From Rhizobium leguminosarum (GTDB lineage: Bacteria > Pseudomonadota > Alphaproteobacteria > Rhizobiales > Rhizobiaceae), in NCBI RefSeq assembly GCF_001652265.1, contig NZ_LWBS01000450.1, forward strand, positions 1 through 64,000: a stretch of DNA of 64,000 bases, given 5' to 3'. The translations under genes and the position numbers were made by a program. Shown here one piece after another: positions 26,906 to 34,950 of the stretch (position 1 is its first letter; the number at the start of each line of letters is the position of its first letter). The notes below the pieces were generated by a model, which worked only from the letters and a program-made list of their open reading frames with translations, ran no database searches and was not told where the DNA came from.

Positions 26906-26969
26906 TAACAAGCCGATTAGTCAAGCCCCTTAAGGCGACCCTCAAGAGCACATGCCCGAAGAAACCTTA

Positions 26970-26998
26970 TTGACAGCTGAATAGCAAGTTGTTAATGA
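26970..26998 (+). promoter_or_regulatory. Probable promoter of the sugar ABC importer operon
   Basis: TTGACA (26970-26975) is followed after 17 bases by TAATGA (26993-26998). A perfect GAATAATTATTC palindrome at 27015-27026 sits just downstream and could be an operator. The importer permease gene starts at 27073 behind GGGAGGAG. Confidence 0.5.
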
Positions 26999-27072
26999 AT
27001 TTTCCAGCAGGCATGAATAATTATTCTACCCTGAGCAAATATCGGATACAAGCCTACGCATAGGGAGGAGCA

Positions 27073-28053
27073 ATGGTGGCGCTCGATATCAATGAACACA
27101 GGCTTTCGTCCGGCGCCTGGCTGAGCAAGCTCAAGGGAGCTACCGGCCCACTCGTGGGACTGCTCGCGCTGTGCGTCTTTCTGAGCCTCAGCACAGACAC
27201 GTTTCTTTCGGTTCGAAACGGCCTCAACATCCTCGACCAGATCACTGTTCTCGGCATCATGGCGGTGGGAATGACGTTCGTCATCCTGATCGGCGGCATC
27301 GATCTTTCCGTCGGCTCGGCACTTGCTCTCGCGATGATGGTCATGGGCTGGACTGCCAACGTCGCCGGTCTACCGTTGCCCGTCGGGATCGCCTTTGCGC
27401 TGCTCGCCTCGGCGGTATCAGGGCTGATCGTCGGACTTCTGGTGACGCAGTTCAGGGTTCCAGCCTTTATTGCCACCCTTGCGATGATGTCCGCGGCTCG
27501 CGGCGTTGCAAACATGATCACGGACGGCCAGCAAATCGTCGGCTTCCCCGACTGGTTCATGATGCTGGCGATCGATCGCCATTTCGGCATCATGACTGCC
27601 ACGGTATTCCTCATGCTTGCAGTTGTTCTTGCCGCGTGGCTTTTCCTGCACTTCCGGTCCGAAGGTCGCATGCTCTATGCGGTGGGCGGAAACGCCGAAG
27701 TCGCACGCCTGGCCGGTATCAACGTCCCGCTCGTGACGATAGCCGTCTATGTCGTAAGTGCCGTCCTTGCGGGGCTCGCAGGCATCGTGCTCGCCGCGCG
27801 GCTGGATTCCGTCCAGCCGTCCAGTGGTCTGGGTTATGAACTGGACACCATCGCTGCAGTCGTCATCGGCGGGACGTCGCTCTCCGGCGGCACGGGCGGC
27901 ATCGGTGGAACGCTGATCGGCGTCCTTATCATCGGTGTGCTTCGCAACGGTCTCAATCTTCTCAACGTCTCGCCGTTCCTGCAGCAGGTGATCATCGGCA
28001 TCGTCATCGTGCTCGCGGTCGGCGCGGAGACTATTCGTCGGCGTCGCGCCTGA
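27073..28053 (+). CDS. Sugar ABC transporter permease (RbsC-like)
   Basis: 326-residue inner-membrane protein of the BPD_transp_2 family with about ten spans. Typical blocks are DQITVLGIMAVGMTFVILIGGIDLSVGSALAL and YAVGGNAEVARLAGINV, with ELDTIAAVVIGGTSLSGGTGGIGGTLIGVLIIGVLRNGLNLLNV near the end. It forms the channel of a ribose/galactose-type importer and is the first gene of the plus-strand operon. The order permease-binding protein-ATPase differs from the usual rbs order. Confidence 0.93.
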   Translation: MVALDINEHRLSSGAWLSKLKGATGPLVGLLALCVFLSLSTDTFLSVRNGLNILDQITVLGIMAVGMTFVILIGGIDLSVGSALALAMMVMGWTANVAGLPLPVGIAFALLASAVSGLIVGLLVTQFRVPAFIATLAMMSAARGVANMITDGQQIVGFPDWFMMLAIDRHFGIMTATVFLMLAVVLAAWLFLHFRSEGRMLYAVGGNAEVARLAGINVPLVTIAVYVVSAVLAGLAGIVLAARLDSVQPSSGLGYELDTIAAVVIGGTSLSGGTGGIGGTLIGVLIIGVLRNGLNLLNVSPFLQQVIIGIVIVLAVGAETIRRRRA

Positions 28054-28171
28054 CGAGCAGGGTCCGCCGCGTTGGCGGACCCGGAATTCCGCCCCAAGAA
28101 TTTGGGTCGGATCAATACCCCGAGGGGGAGGACATACCCGAGGGTTCCATCAAACAACGGAGGAAAATACA

Positions 28172-29101
28172 ATGAAAATAGCGCGCACCATGCTCGCGTC
28201 TGCTGCACTGCTCGGCCTCATGCTCGGCCCCGTACATGCGGCGGAACTGAAGAAGCTCGGTCTGGCCGTTGCCAACCTTCAGGCAAACTTCTTCAACCAG
28301 ATCAAGCAATCGGTCGAAGCCGAAGCCAAGAAGCGCGGCATCGAAGTCATCACCGTCGACGCAAAGGGCGACGGGCCGACGCAGGTCAACCAGATCCAGG
28401 ACCTCCTGACCCAGAAAATCGACGCGCTGATCTACATTCCGGCAGGTGCGGCGGCTGCGACCGTTCCGGTCAAGCTCGCGAAGAGCGCTGGTATTCCGGT
28501 CGTGAACGTGGACCGCAACGCCGAGGGTGCACCCGGCGATACCTTCCTTGCAACGGATTCCGTCGCGTCTGCCAAGGCCGTGTGCGACTACATTCTGAAG
28601 GAAGCCGGCGGCAAGGGGAAGATGGTCATCATCCACGGCCAGAAGGGCACGACGCCGGAAGTCGATCGCTCGAAGGGCTGCGCTGAATCTCTCAAGGCAT
28701 ATCCGGACGTCAAGGTCGTCGCCGAACAGTTCTCGAACATCTGGAGCCAGGACGAAGGCTTCCAGATCATGCAGAATATGCTGCAGGCAAATCCTGATGT
28801 TTCCATCGTGTTCGCACAGGCCGACGGCCTCGCACTTGGCGCCGCGCAGGCGATCAAGGTCGCCAATCCGTCGCAGAAGATCGTGGTTGGCGGCTTCGAT
28901 GGCGACACCGCGGCTCTCGAAGCGCTCAGCAAGGGCGTCTTCAACGTAACGGCGACACAGCAGACGCAGAAGATGGGCCGCGATGCGGTCGAAAATGCCG
29001 CCAAGCTTGTTGCCGGAGAAAAGGTGCCCCCGGTGCAGCTTATGGATGCCACGCTGACCACCAAGGAAAACGTCGCAGGCTTCATCGCCACCCATCCGTA
29101 A
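28172..29101 (+). CDS. Sugar ABC transporter substrate-binding protein (RbsB-like)
   Basis: 309-residue periplasmic binding protein with a signal peptide (MLASAALLGLMLGPVHA). The Peripla_BP_4 fold shows LGLAVANLQANFFNQIKQSVEAEAKKRGIEV, PVVNVDRNAEGAPGDTFLATDS and VVGGFDGDTAALEAL. The ligand is a pentose-sized sugar or polyol, not further resolved. GGAGG precedes the start. It is cotranscribed with the permease and ATPase genes. Confidence 0.94.
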   Translation: MKIARTMLASAALLGLMLGPVHAAELKKLGLAVANLQANFFNQIKQSVEAEAKKRGIEVITVDAKGDGPTQVNQIQDLLTQKIDALIYIPAGAAAATVPVKLAKSAGIPVVNVDRNAEGAPGDTFLATDSVASAKAVCDYILKEAGGKGKMVIIHGQKGTTPEVDRSKGCAESLKAYPDVKVVAEQFSNIWSQDEGFQIMQNMLQANPDVSIVFAQADGLALGAAQAIKVANPSQKIVVGGFDGDTAALEALSKGVFNVTATQQTQKMGRDAVENAAKLVAGEKVPPVQLMDATLTTKENVAGFIATHP

Positions 29102-29129
29102 TGAAGTCGAGGTCTTGAGGAGGTGTGCC

Positions 29130-30608
29130 GTGACTGATCCAGTTCTTTCCCTGAGGGGCATATCCAAATGGTATGGGCCGCTCCAGGTTCTGAAGAATGT
29201 CAGCTTGGACGTCCATCCGGGCGAAGTGGTTGCACTTCTCGGTGAAAACGGAGCGGGCAAGTCAACGCTATCCGGCATCATCGCCGGGTCACGCACGCCG
29301 TCCGAAGGATCAATGACATGGCTGGGGCAGCCTTATGCCCCGGCCACCCCAAGGGAAGCGATCGACAAGGGCGTTGTCCTGATCCATCAGGAGCTGCAGC
29401 TTCTGCCGCAACTGTCGATCGCGGAAAACGTCTTCATCGGACGCTGGCCGATGAAGAACGGCGTCGTCGACCGCGCCCAGATGGTTCGCCGGGCCCAGGA
29501 CCAGCTCGCTCGCTTGAACCTTCACATCCCCGCAACGCGGACGGTCGCCGGCCTTTCCACGGCAAATCAGCAACTCATCGAGATCGCCAAGGCGCTGGCT
29601 CTCAACGCAAAGCTCCTGATCCTCGATGAGCCGACAGCCGCCCTTGGCGGCGCAGAGACGGAAGCTCTCTTCGAACAGGTTCGGAAGCTTCGCTCGGAAG
29701 GCGTCGGCATCATCTACATTTCCCACCGTATGGAAGAGATCAAGCAGATAACCGACCGGATCGTCGTTCTTCGTGACGGAGAGCGGGTGCAAGAATTCTC
29801 AGACAGCGCGACCCCGGTGCGAACGATTGTCGAGAGCATGGTCGGGCGCCCGCTTGACCGCCTGTTCCCTACCCTGCCGGTTCCGACAGATCGTCCGGTA
29901 CTCCAGGTGTCCGGGCTGAGCTCGCCGGACAACTCGTTCCGTGACGTTACCTTCGAGGTCCGGGCCGGGGAAATTCTGGGGATCGCCGGATTGGTCGGCG
30001 CCGGCCGCACCGAACTGGTGCGTGCGATTTCGGGAGCAGATCCAATCAGTGCTGGTTCGATCAAGCTGGAAGGCGAGGAACTCAGGCTGCGCGATCCAGC
30101 GGACGCGATCGCCAAGGGTATCGTGATGGTTCCGGAAGACCGCAAGGAGCAGGGCCTGATCGTCGGGCACCGGATCAGCGAGAACATTATCTACGCCAAT
30201 CTTGACAAACTCGGCGGCGGTTGGATCACGCCGCGCGTCAAGCGCTCCTTTGCAGAAAAAGCAGTTGCCAAGTTCGGGGTAAAGGGCCGTGCTGAACAGC
30301 ACGCCTCGGACCTGTCCGGCGGCAACCAGCAGAAGGTCGTGATCGCGAAATGGCTGATGCGCGATCCCAAGGTCGTCGTGCTCGACGAACCGACGAGAGG
30401 CATCGACGTCGGCGCCCGTGCGGGCATCTACGACATCATCGTCAATCTTGCCAAACAGGGCGTGGCGGTCATCGTCGTAAGTTCGGACCTCGAAGAAGTT
30501 CTCGGAGTCTCCAATCGCATTCTCGTGCTTGCGCAAGGCAAGCAGGCGGGGATTCTCAATCGTGACCAGGCAAATGACGTTTCGGTCATGGAGCTGGCTA
30601 CCATCTAA
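29130..30608 (+). CDS. Sugar ABC transporter ATP-binding protein (RbsA-like, two cassettes)
   Basis: 492-residue protein with two fused ABC domains. The first has GENGAGKST and a degenerate signature region LSTANQQLIEIAKAL with LLILDEPTAAL. The second has GLVGAGRTE and LSGGNQQKVVIAKWLM with VVLDEPTRGIDVGAR. The start is GTG at 29130 with GAGGAGG six bases upstream; an ATG at 29115 is less well placed. It energises the importer encoded by the two preceding genes. Confidence 0.94.
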   Translation: MTDPVLSLRGISKWYGPLQVLKNVSLDVHPGEVVALLGENGAGKSTLSGIIAGSRTPSEGSMTWLGQPYAPATPREAIDKGVVLIHQELQLLPQLSIAENVFIGRWPMKNGVVDRAQMVRRAQDQLARLNLHIPATRTVAGLSTANQQLIEIAKALALNAKLLILDEPTAALGGAETEALFEQVRKLRSEGVGIIYISHRMEEIKQITDRIVVLRDGERVQEFSDSATPVRTIVESMVGRPLDRLFPTLPVPTDRPVLQVSGLSSPDNSFRDVTFEVRAGEILGIAGLVGAGRTELVRAISGADPISAGSIKLEGEELRLRDPADAIAKGIVMVPEDRKEQGLIVGHRISENIIYANLDKLGGGWITPRVKRSFAEKAVAKFGVKGRAEQHASDLSGGNQQKVVIAKWLMRDPKVVVLDEPTRGIDVGARAGIYDIIVNLAKQGVAVIVVSSDLEEVLGVSNRILVLAQGKQAGILNRDQANDVSVMELATI

Positions 30609-30630
30609 ACAGACAGAGAAAGGAAGAGCG

Positions 30631-31419
30631 GTGTCCGACATCACTCTGAACGCCCCGAAGCTTTTCGATCTCAGCGGCCAGGTTGCCATCGTTACCGGAG
30701 CCGGAAGCGGTATTGGGCAGCGCATTGCCATCGGCCTTGCGCAATGCGGCGCCGACGTAGCGCTGCTCGACCGTCGAACCGACGACGGGCTGGCCAGGAC
30801 GGCTGAACATATTCGCGCCGCCGGCCGCCGCTCGATCCAGATCGCAGCGGATGTCACGAGCAAGTCTTCCCTTGGAGAGGCCGTAGCACGTACCGAAGCG
30901 GATCTCGGCATGCTGACGCTTGCAGTCAACGCTGCAGGCATCGCTAACGCGAACCCGGCGGAAGAGATGGAGGAGGATCAATATCAGACGTTGATGGATA
31001 TCAACCTCAAAGGCATCTTTCTTTCCTGCCAGGCCGAGACCCGCGCCATGTTGAAGAATGGACGCGGCTCCATCGTCAACATCGCCTCCATGTCGGGTGT
31101 GATCGTAAACCGGGGGCTGAACCAAGCGCACTATAACGCCTCCAAGGCGGGCGTGATCCATATGTCGAAGTCTATGGCGATGGAATGGGTCGACCGCGGC
31201 ATTCGCGTCAACACCATCTCCCCCGGATACACGGCAACGCCCATGAACACCCGCCCGGAGATGGTCCACCAGACCAAGCTCTTCGAAGAGCAGACGCCGA
31301 TGCAGCGCATGGCAACGGTCGATGAGATGGTCGGTCCGGCTGTGTTCCTGCTGTCGAATGCGGCAAGTTTCGTGACCGGCGTCGATCTTCTGGTCGACGG
31401 CGGTTTCTGCTGCTGGTGA
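30631..31419 (+). CDS. SDR-family oxidoreductase, probable sugar-alcohol dehydrogenase
   Basis: 262-residue classical short-chain dehydrogenase: VTGAGSGIGQRIA nucleotide loop, NAAG, catalytic Ser in VNIASMSG, and YNASKAG. The C-terminal ending GVDLLVDGGFCCW resembles polyol (sorbitol/xylitol/threitol-type) dehydrogenases. The start is GTG at 30631 behind AAAGGAAG. As the last intact gene of the importer operon it likely oxidises the imported polyol to a ketose, which the kinase and transketolase then process. Confidence 0.9.
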   Translation: MSDITLNAPKLFDLSGQVAIVTGAGSGIGQRIAIGLAQCGADVALLDRRTDDGLARTAEHIRAAGRRSIQIAADVTSKSSLGEAVARTEADLGMLTLAVNAAGIANANPAEEMEEDQYQTLMDINLKGIFLSCQAETRAMLKNGRGSIVNIASMSGVIVNRGLNQAHYNASKAGVIHMSKSMAMEWVDRGIRVNTISPGYTATPMNTRPEMVHQTKLFEEQTPMQRMATVDEMVGPAVFLLSNAASFVTGVDLLVDGGFCCW

Positions 31420-31594
31420 TGAGAAAGCTCATTGCCGCCGCTGGAAAGTGACCGGTCTCGCTTCCTCCCTGGCTGAGACCGAGGCGCTGAAGGGACTAAC
31501 GGGTACGACGGCGTGCGATATCGCCGTCTGCCCGCCCTTCGCGCTGATCGAACGGACGGAGGGCTCGGGCGTCGTCATCGGCGCTCAAGACTAC
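31419..31594 (+). pseudogene. tpiA: Truncated, frameshifted triose-phosphate isomerase remnant
   Basis: The ATG overlaps the SDR stop (TGATG). The frame reads MRKLIAA and is then shifted by one missing base near 31441. In the new frame WKVTGLASSLAETEALK and TACDIAVCPPFALIER with VIGAQD follow, matching residues about 1-70 of rhizobial TpiA (WKMNGL..., CDIAICPPF..., IGAQD). The remaining about 185 codons are absent. The remnant shows that this operon once ended with an isomerase gene, as tetritol (erythritol-type) loci of rhizobia do. Confidence 0.8.
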
Positions 31595-31684
31595 CTGAAT
31601 TCACGACGACCCGTTGAGTTCCAATAATGATCGCCTGCTAGGTCGCACCCAGATTTGCTGTTTATCGACGGACAAGGAAAGAGC

Positions 31685-32467
31685 ATGAAACGCTTTGAGC
31701 AGAAGACTGTCGTCATTACTGGGGGTAGCCGCGGCATCGGCGCCGCCATCGCACAACGTTTTGCGCGCGAGGGCGCCAATCTCGTCGTCTCGGCCAACGA
31801 GGAGCTGGTTCACGGCGTTGCCGAACAGATCCGGGCCGAAGGCGGCAAGGCGATCTCCTTCATCGGCGACGTCACCGACAAGGCGAGCGTCACCGCCCTC
31901 TACGATGCCGCCGAAAAGGAATTCGGCTCGGTCGACGTCTCGATTCAGAATGCCGGCGTCATCACCATTGCCCGCGTCGAGGACCTGACCGAAAGCGAGT
32001 GGGACAAGGTCATGGCCGTCAACACCAAGGGCGTCTTCCTCTGTGCCCAGGAGGCGATATCAAGAATGCGCAAGCACAAGCGCGGCGGTCGCATTATCAA
32101 CACCGCTTCCGGCCAGGCCCGTGACGGCTTCATCTACACCCCGCATTACGCCGCCTCGAAAATGGGGGTCGTCGGCATCACCCAGAGCCTGGCCAAGGAA
32201 GTCGCGACCGAGAAGATCACCGTCAACGCCTTCTGCCCCGGGATCATCGAGACCGACATGTGGGCCTATAACGACCAGGCCTGGGGCAAGCTGCTCGGCA
32301 ACTACTCCCCCGGCGAGCTGATGAAGGAATGGGTCGAAGGCATCCCGATGAAACGGGCCGGCTCCGGCGAGGATGTCGCCGGCCTGGTCACCTTCCTCGC
32401 CAGCGATGACGCCGCCTATATCACCGGCCAGACGATCAATGTCGACGGCGGCCTGATCATGTCCTGA
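31685..32467 (+). CDS. SDR-family oxidoreductase
   Basis: 260-residue classical short-chain dehydrogenase with TGGSRGIGAAIA, NAG, NTASGQ and YAASKMG; it ends TGQTINVDGGLIMS. It resembles meso-butanediol/sorbitol dehydrogenases. AAGGAAAG precedes the ATG at 31685. It follows the tpiA remnant on the same strand and may belong to the sugar locus as a second polyol dehydrogenase, or be independent. Confidence 0.88.
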   Translation: MKRFEQKTVVITGGSRGIGAAIAQRFAREGANLVVSANEELVHGVAEQIRAEGGKAISFIGDVTDKASVTALYDAAEKEFGSVDVSIQNAGVITIARVEDLTESEWDKVMAVNTKGVFLCAQEAISRMRKHKRGGRIINTASGQARDGFIYTPHYAASKMGVVGITQSLAKEVATEKITVNAFCPGIIETDMWAYNDQAWGKLLGNYSPGELMKEWVEGIPMKRAGSGEDVAGLVTFLASDDAAYITGQTINVDGGLIMS

Positions 32468-32662
32468 TGCAGGTCGCCCAAAAGTGCGCAGCTGTTTTGG
32501 GACAACGACATGTATGGAACAACAAACCACCAACGAAGCGCGGAACGCGACACGGTCGTCGCCTCCGTGTGAACAGTGTGTCCATCGGCGTTAGGGCAGC
32601 TTTGCATTTTTGCCCGGTCGAGAGACCTTGCCATCTGCCTGTTTTTGATCCTATCTTTGAAA

Positions 32663-32855
32663 TGTTCTCAGGGCGGGGTGCAATTCCCCACCGGCGGTAT
32701 CAGGAGCAATCCTGGAGCCCGCGAGCGCTTCCGGCACTACAGCGCCGCGCGTCTTTCAGACGCGCAAAGGACGCTGTAGAATTTTGAATTGCTGGAAGGT
32801 CAGCAGATCCGGTGAGATGCCGGAGCCGACGGTATAGTCCGGATGGAAGAGGACA
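32663..32855 (+). promoter_or_regulatory. FMN riboswitch (RFN element) upstream of ribB
   Basis: All conserved RFN blocks are present in order: CTCAGGGCGGGGTG, CCCCACCGGCGGT, GGAGCCCGCGAGCG, GGTCAGCAGATCCGGTG, GCCGGAGCCGACGGTATAGTC and CGGATGGAAGAGG. The terminal helix pairs TGTTCTC (32663) with GAGGACA (32849-32855). FMN binding should repress ribB, located 130 bases downstream; no clear T-tract terminator is seen, so control at translation initiation is more likely. A dispersed repeat occupies the variable arm. Confidence 0.92.
32735..32794. repeat. Rhizobial mosaic repeat nested in the FMN riboswitch
   Basis: CTACAGCG (32737-32744) pairs with CGCTGTAG (32772-32779) around a perfect GCGCGTCT-TTC-AGACGCGC hairpin (32747-32765), followed by TTTTGAATTGCTG. 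This is the reverse complement of the unit at 14305-14350. It sits in the variable stem between the conserved GCGAGCG and GTCAGCAG blocks and so should leave the aptamer core foldable. Confidence 0.82.
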
Positions 32856-32984
32856 ATACGGGCAGTCGCACTCCATCCCGGAGTCGGCTGACGTTTGTTC
32901 GCCCAAGGGCAGAAGGCTCGCTCACGGATTGAGCCGAGCAGACCATGTCAGCCCGCTGACATAACCCTTGAAAGGCTAGACAGC

Positions 32985-33620
32985 ATGACTATCGCAACAA
33001 TTGAAGATGCCATATCAGCCATTGCCAGCGGCAAGATGGTCGTCGTCGTCGACGACCAGAACCGGGAAAACGAAGGCGATATCGTGGTCGCGGCCGATGC
33101 CGTCACCCCGGAAACAATCGCCTTCATGATGACCCACGCCCGCGGTCTCGTCTGCATCGCCATGGAAGGCGAGCGTCTCGATGCGCTCGATATTCCGCTG
33201 ATGGTGCCCAACAACACGGAATCGCACAAAACTGCCTTCACGGTCTCCGTCGACTATCTCAAGGACACAACGACCGGCATCTCGGCAGCCGACCGCGCCG
33301 CCACTGTCCGCGCCCTGGTCGACGATCGGGCACAGCCCGCCGATTTCGCTCGCCCCGGCCATATCTTTCCGCTGCGAGCCAATCCCCGCGGCGTGCTCGG
33401 CCGCCCTGGCCACACCGAAGCCGCCGTCGATCTCGCCCGCCTCGCCGGCAAGACCGCGGCTGGCGTCATCTGCGAAGTCGCCAATGACGACGGAACCATG
33501 TCCCGCCTCCCCGACCTCACTCTTTTCGCCAAACGCCATAACCTCCTCCTCGTCACCATAGAGGACCTGGTTGCCTATCTCGAACGCCAGGCGGCAAAAG
33601 ACATACGCGAAGTCGCCTGA
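32985..33620 (+). CDS. ribB: 3,4-dihydroxy-2-butanone 4-phosphate synthase
   Basis: Makes the four-carbon unit of riboflavin from ribulose 5-phosphate. The 211-residue length fits a stand-alone RibB without the GTP cyclohydrolase II domain. Conserved DDQNRENEGDIV, FMMTHARGLVC, TGISAADRA, RPGHIFPLRA and GHTEAAVDLARLAG are all present. The start at 32985 follows GAAAGG; the frame is open upstream through the riboswitch but homology begins here. Expression should fall at high FMN through the upstream riboswitch. Confidence 0.96.
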   Translation: MTIATIEDAISAIASGKMVVVVDDQNRENEGDIVVAADAVTPETIAFMMTHARGLVCIAMEGERLDALDIPLMVPNNTESHKTAFTVSVDYLKDTTTGISAADRAATVRALVDDRAQPADFARPGHIFPLRANPRGVLGRPGHTEAAVDLARLAGKTAAGVICEVANDDGTMSRLPDLTLFAKRHNLLLVTIEDLVAYLERQAAKDIREVA

Positions 33621-33654
33621 TCGGCGCAAAGCGGCCAACCCCGTCCTTAGAGGC

Positions 33655-33790
33655 CCCTGAGGGGCGCCTCAGGATGAGGCTGGAGAGAGGTTGCGGCCTG
33701 GTTCAACGGGAAGCGCAGCGGCAAGTCACGCCGACCAGCCCTCATCCTGAGGCGCGCAGGCCGCAGGCCGGAGCCTCGAAAGACGAGGGC
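33655..33790. repeat. Palindromic GC-rich repeat
   Basis: CGCCTCAGGATGAGG near 33665 and CCCTCATCCTGAGGCG near 33740 are inverted copies flanking a non-coding segment, with GGCCGCAGGCCGGAGCCTCG beyond. It resembles another repeat common in Rhizobiales intergenic DNA and fills the gap between convergent ribB and SDR genes. Confidence 0.6.
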
Positions 33791-33842
33791 GGGTGTCCCA
33801 GACACGCACGGCTGGTTGCCACAGCACACCCTATTTCCCGCC

Positions 33843-34610
33843 TTATGTCCGGCTGATCGAAACCCCACCGTCCGCCAGCATCGCCGTGCCGGTCACGAAG
33901 CTCGACATGTCGGAGGCGAGGAAGAGCGCCGCATTGGCGATCTCTTCGGGTTGCGCCATGCGTTTCAGCGCATGCAGTCCCTCCACGAAGGCCAGGACTT
34001 CCGGCGTGGCGTCCGGCGCGTTGGTGATGCTCATCGGCGTGTCGGTGCCGCCGGGAAGCAGTGCGTTGACGCGGATGTTCTGCCTCCCGAGTTCGGCGGC
34101 GAGCACCTGCACGAGACCAATCAGCCCCGCCTTGCTGGCGGCATAAGCGGCCATGCCCGGCATGCCGGCAGTGTGGCCGACGAAAGTCGAGGTGAAGATC
34201 AGCGATCCCCCGCGCGCTCCCATCGCCGCCGCTTGGTGCTTGGCGCCGAGGAAGGCGGCGGTGAGGTTGGTCTCGATCGTCTCGCGCCAGGCCTCCAGCG
34301 AAAGTCCCGTCACCGGCCCCATCTCGCCGATGACGCCGGCATTGTTGAAGGCGATATCGAGCCCGCCGAAGCGCGAGACCGCCGTTTCGGTAAGCCTCGC
34401 CTGGAGCGCCTCGTCCTTGACATCGCCTGATATGGCGACTGCCTGCCCGCCCTCCGCTTCGATTTCGGCAATGACGGCATTAAGTGCTTCCTGCCGCCGG
34501 CCGTTGACCACGAGTTTCGCGCCTTCCCGGGCAAAGAGTTTCGCCGCCGCGCGGCCGATGCCGGAGCTTGCGCCGGTGATGATGGCGATCTTGCCGTTCA
34601 GAAGTGTCAT
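33843..34610 (-). CDS. SDR-family oxidoreductase
   Basis: 255-residue classical short-chain dehydrogenase: ITGASSGIGRAAA, NNAG, IFTSTFVG (Ser) and YAASKAG, ending GTAMLADGGVSISRT. The substrate is unknown; similar proteins are often named glucose 1-dehydrogenase or 3-oxoacyl reductase-like. It is divergent from the DMT transporter across 340 bases (34611-34950), in which no gene or clear motif was seen. Confidence 0.88.
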   Translation of the reverse strand: MTLLNGKIAIITGASSGIGRAAAKLFAREGAKLVVNGRRQEALNAVIAEIEAEGGQAVAISGDVKDEALQARLTETAVSRFGGLDIAFNNAGVIGEMGPVTGLSLEAWRETIETNLTAAFLGAKHQAAAMGARGGSLIFTSTFVGHTAGMPGMAAYAASKAGLIGLVQVLAAELGRQNIRVNALLPGGTDTPMSITNAPDATPEVLAFVEGLHALKRMAQPEEIANAALFLASDMSSFVTGTAMLADGGVSISRT

Positions 34611-34950
34611 GTCGGTTTCTCCTTCGTTGTTGCGGCATTTGAGATCTCAAACATCAGGCGATGCAGCCACCCGTTTCCCGCGCGGCAAAGGAAAAACCCG
34701 CCCATGGCCGATAATTTCGATGAAAGCGACGGCGCCAGCCGCGGGTCAGGTTGAACTTGATCGTAGCGTCGGAAATATCGAAATTCAGCTTATAAAACGG
34801 TGATTTGCTGTGACCTCCACGCACACGCCTGCGTTGACGTCAGCGTTATTGTGCACCGCATCATCGATTTATGCTTTGTGTGACATTCATCCGATTCCCT
34901 TGATGCATCTTCGCGACTAAAAGGAGCGCACAGGTAATGGGAATCTCTTC

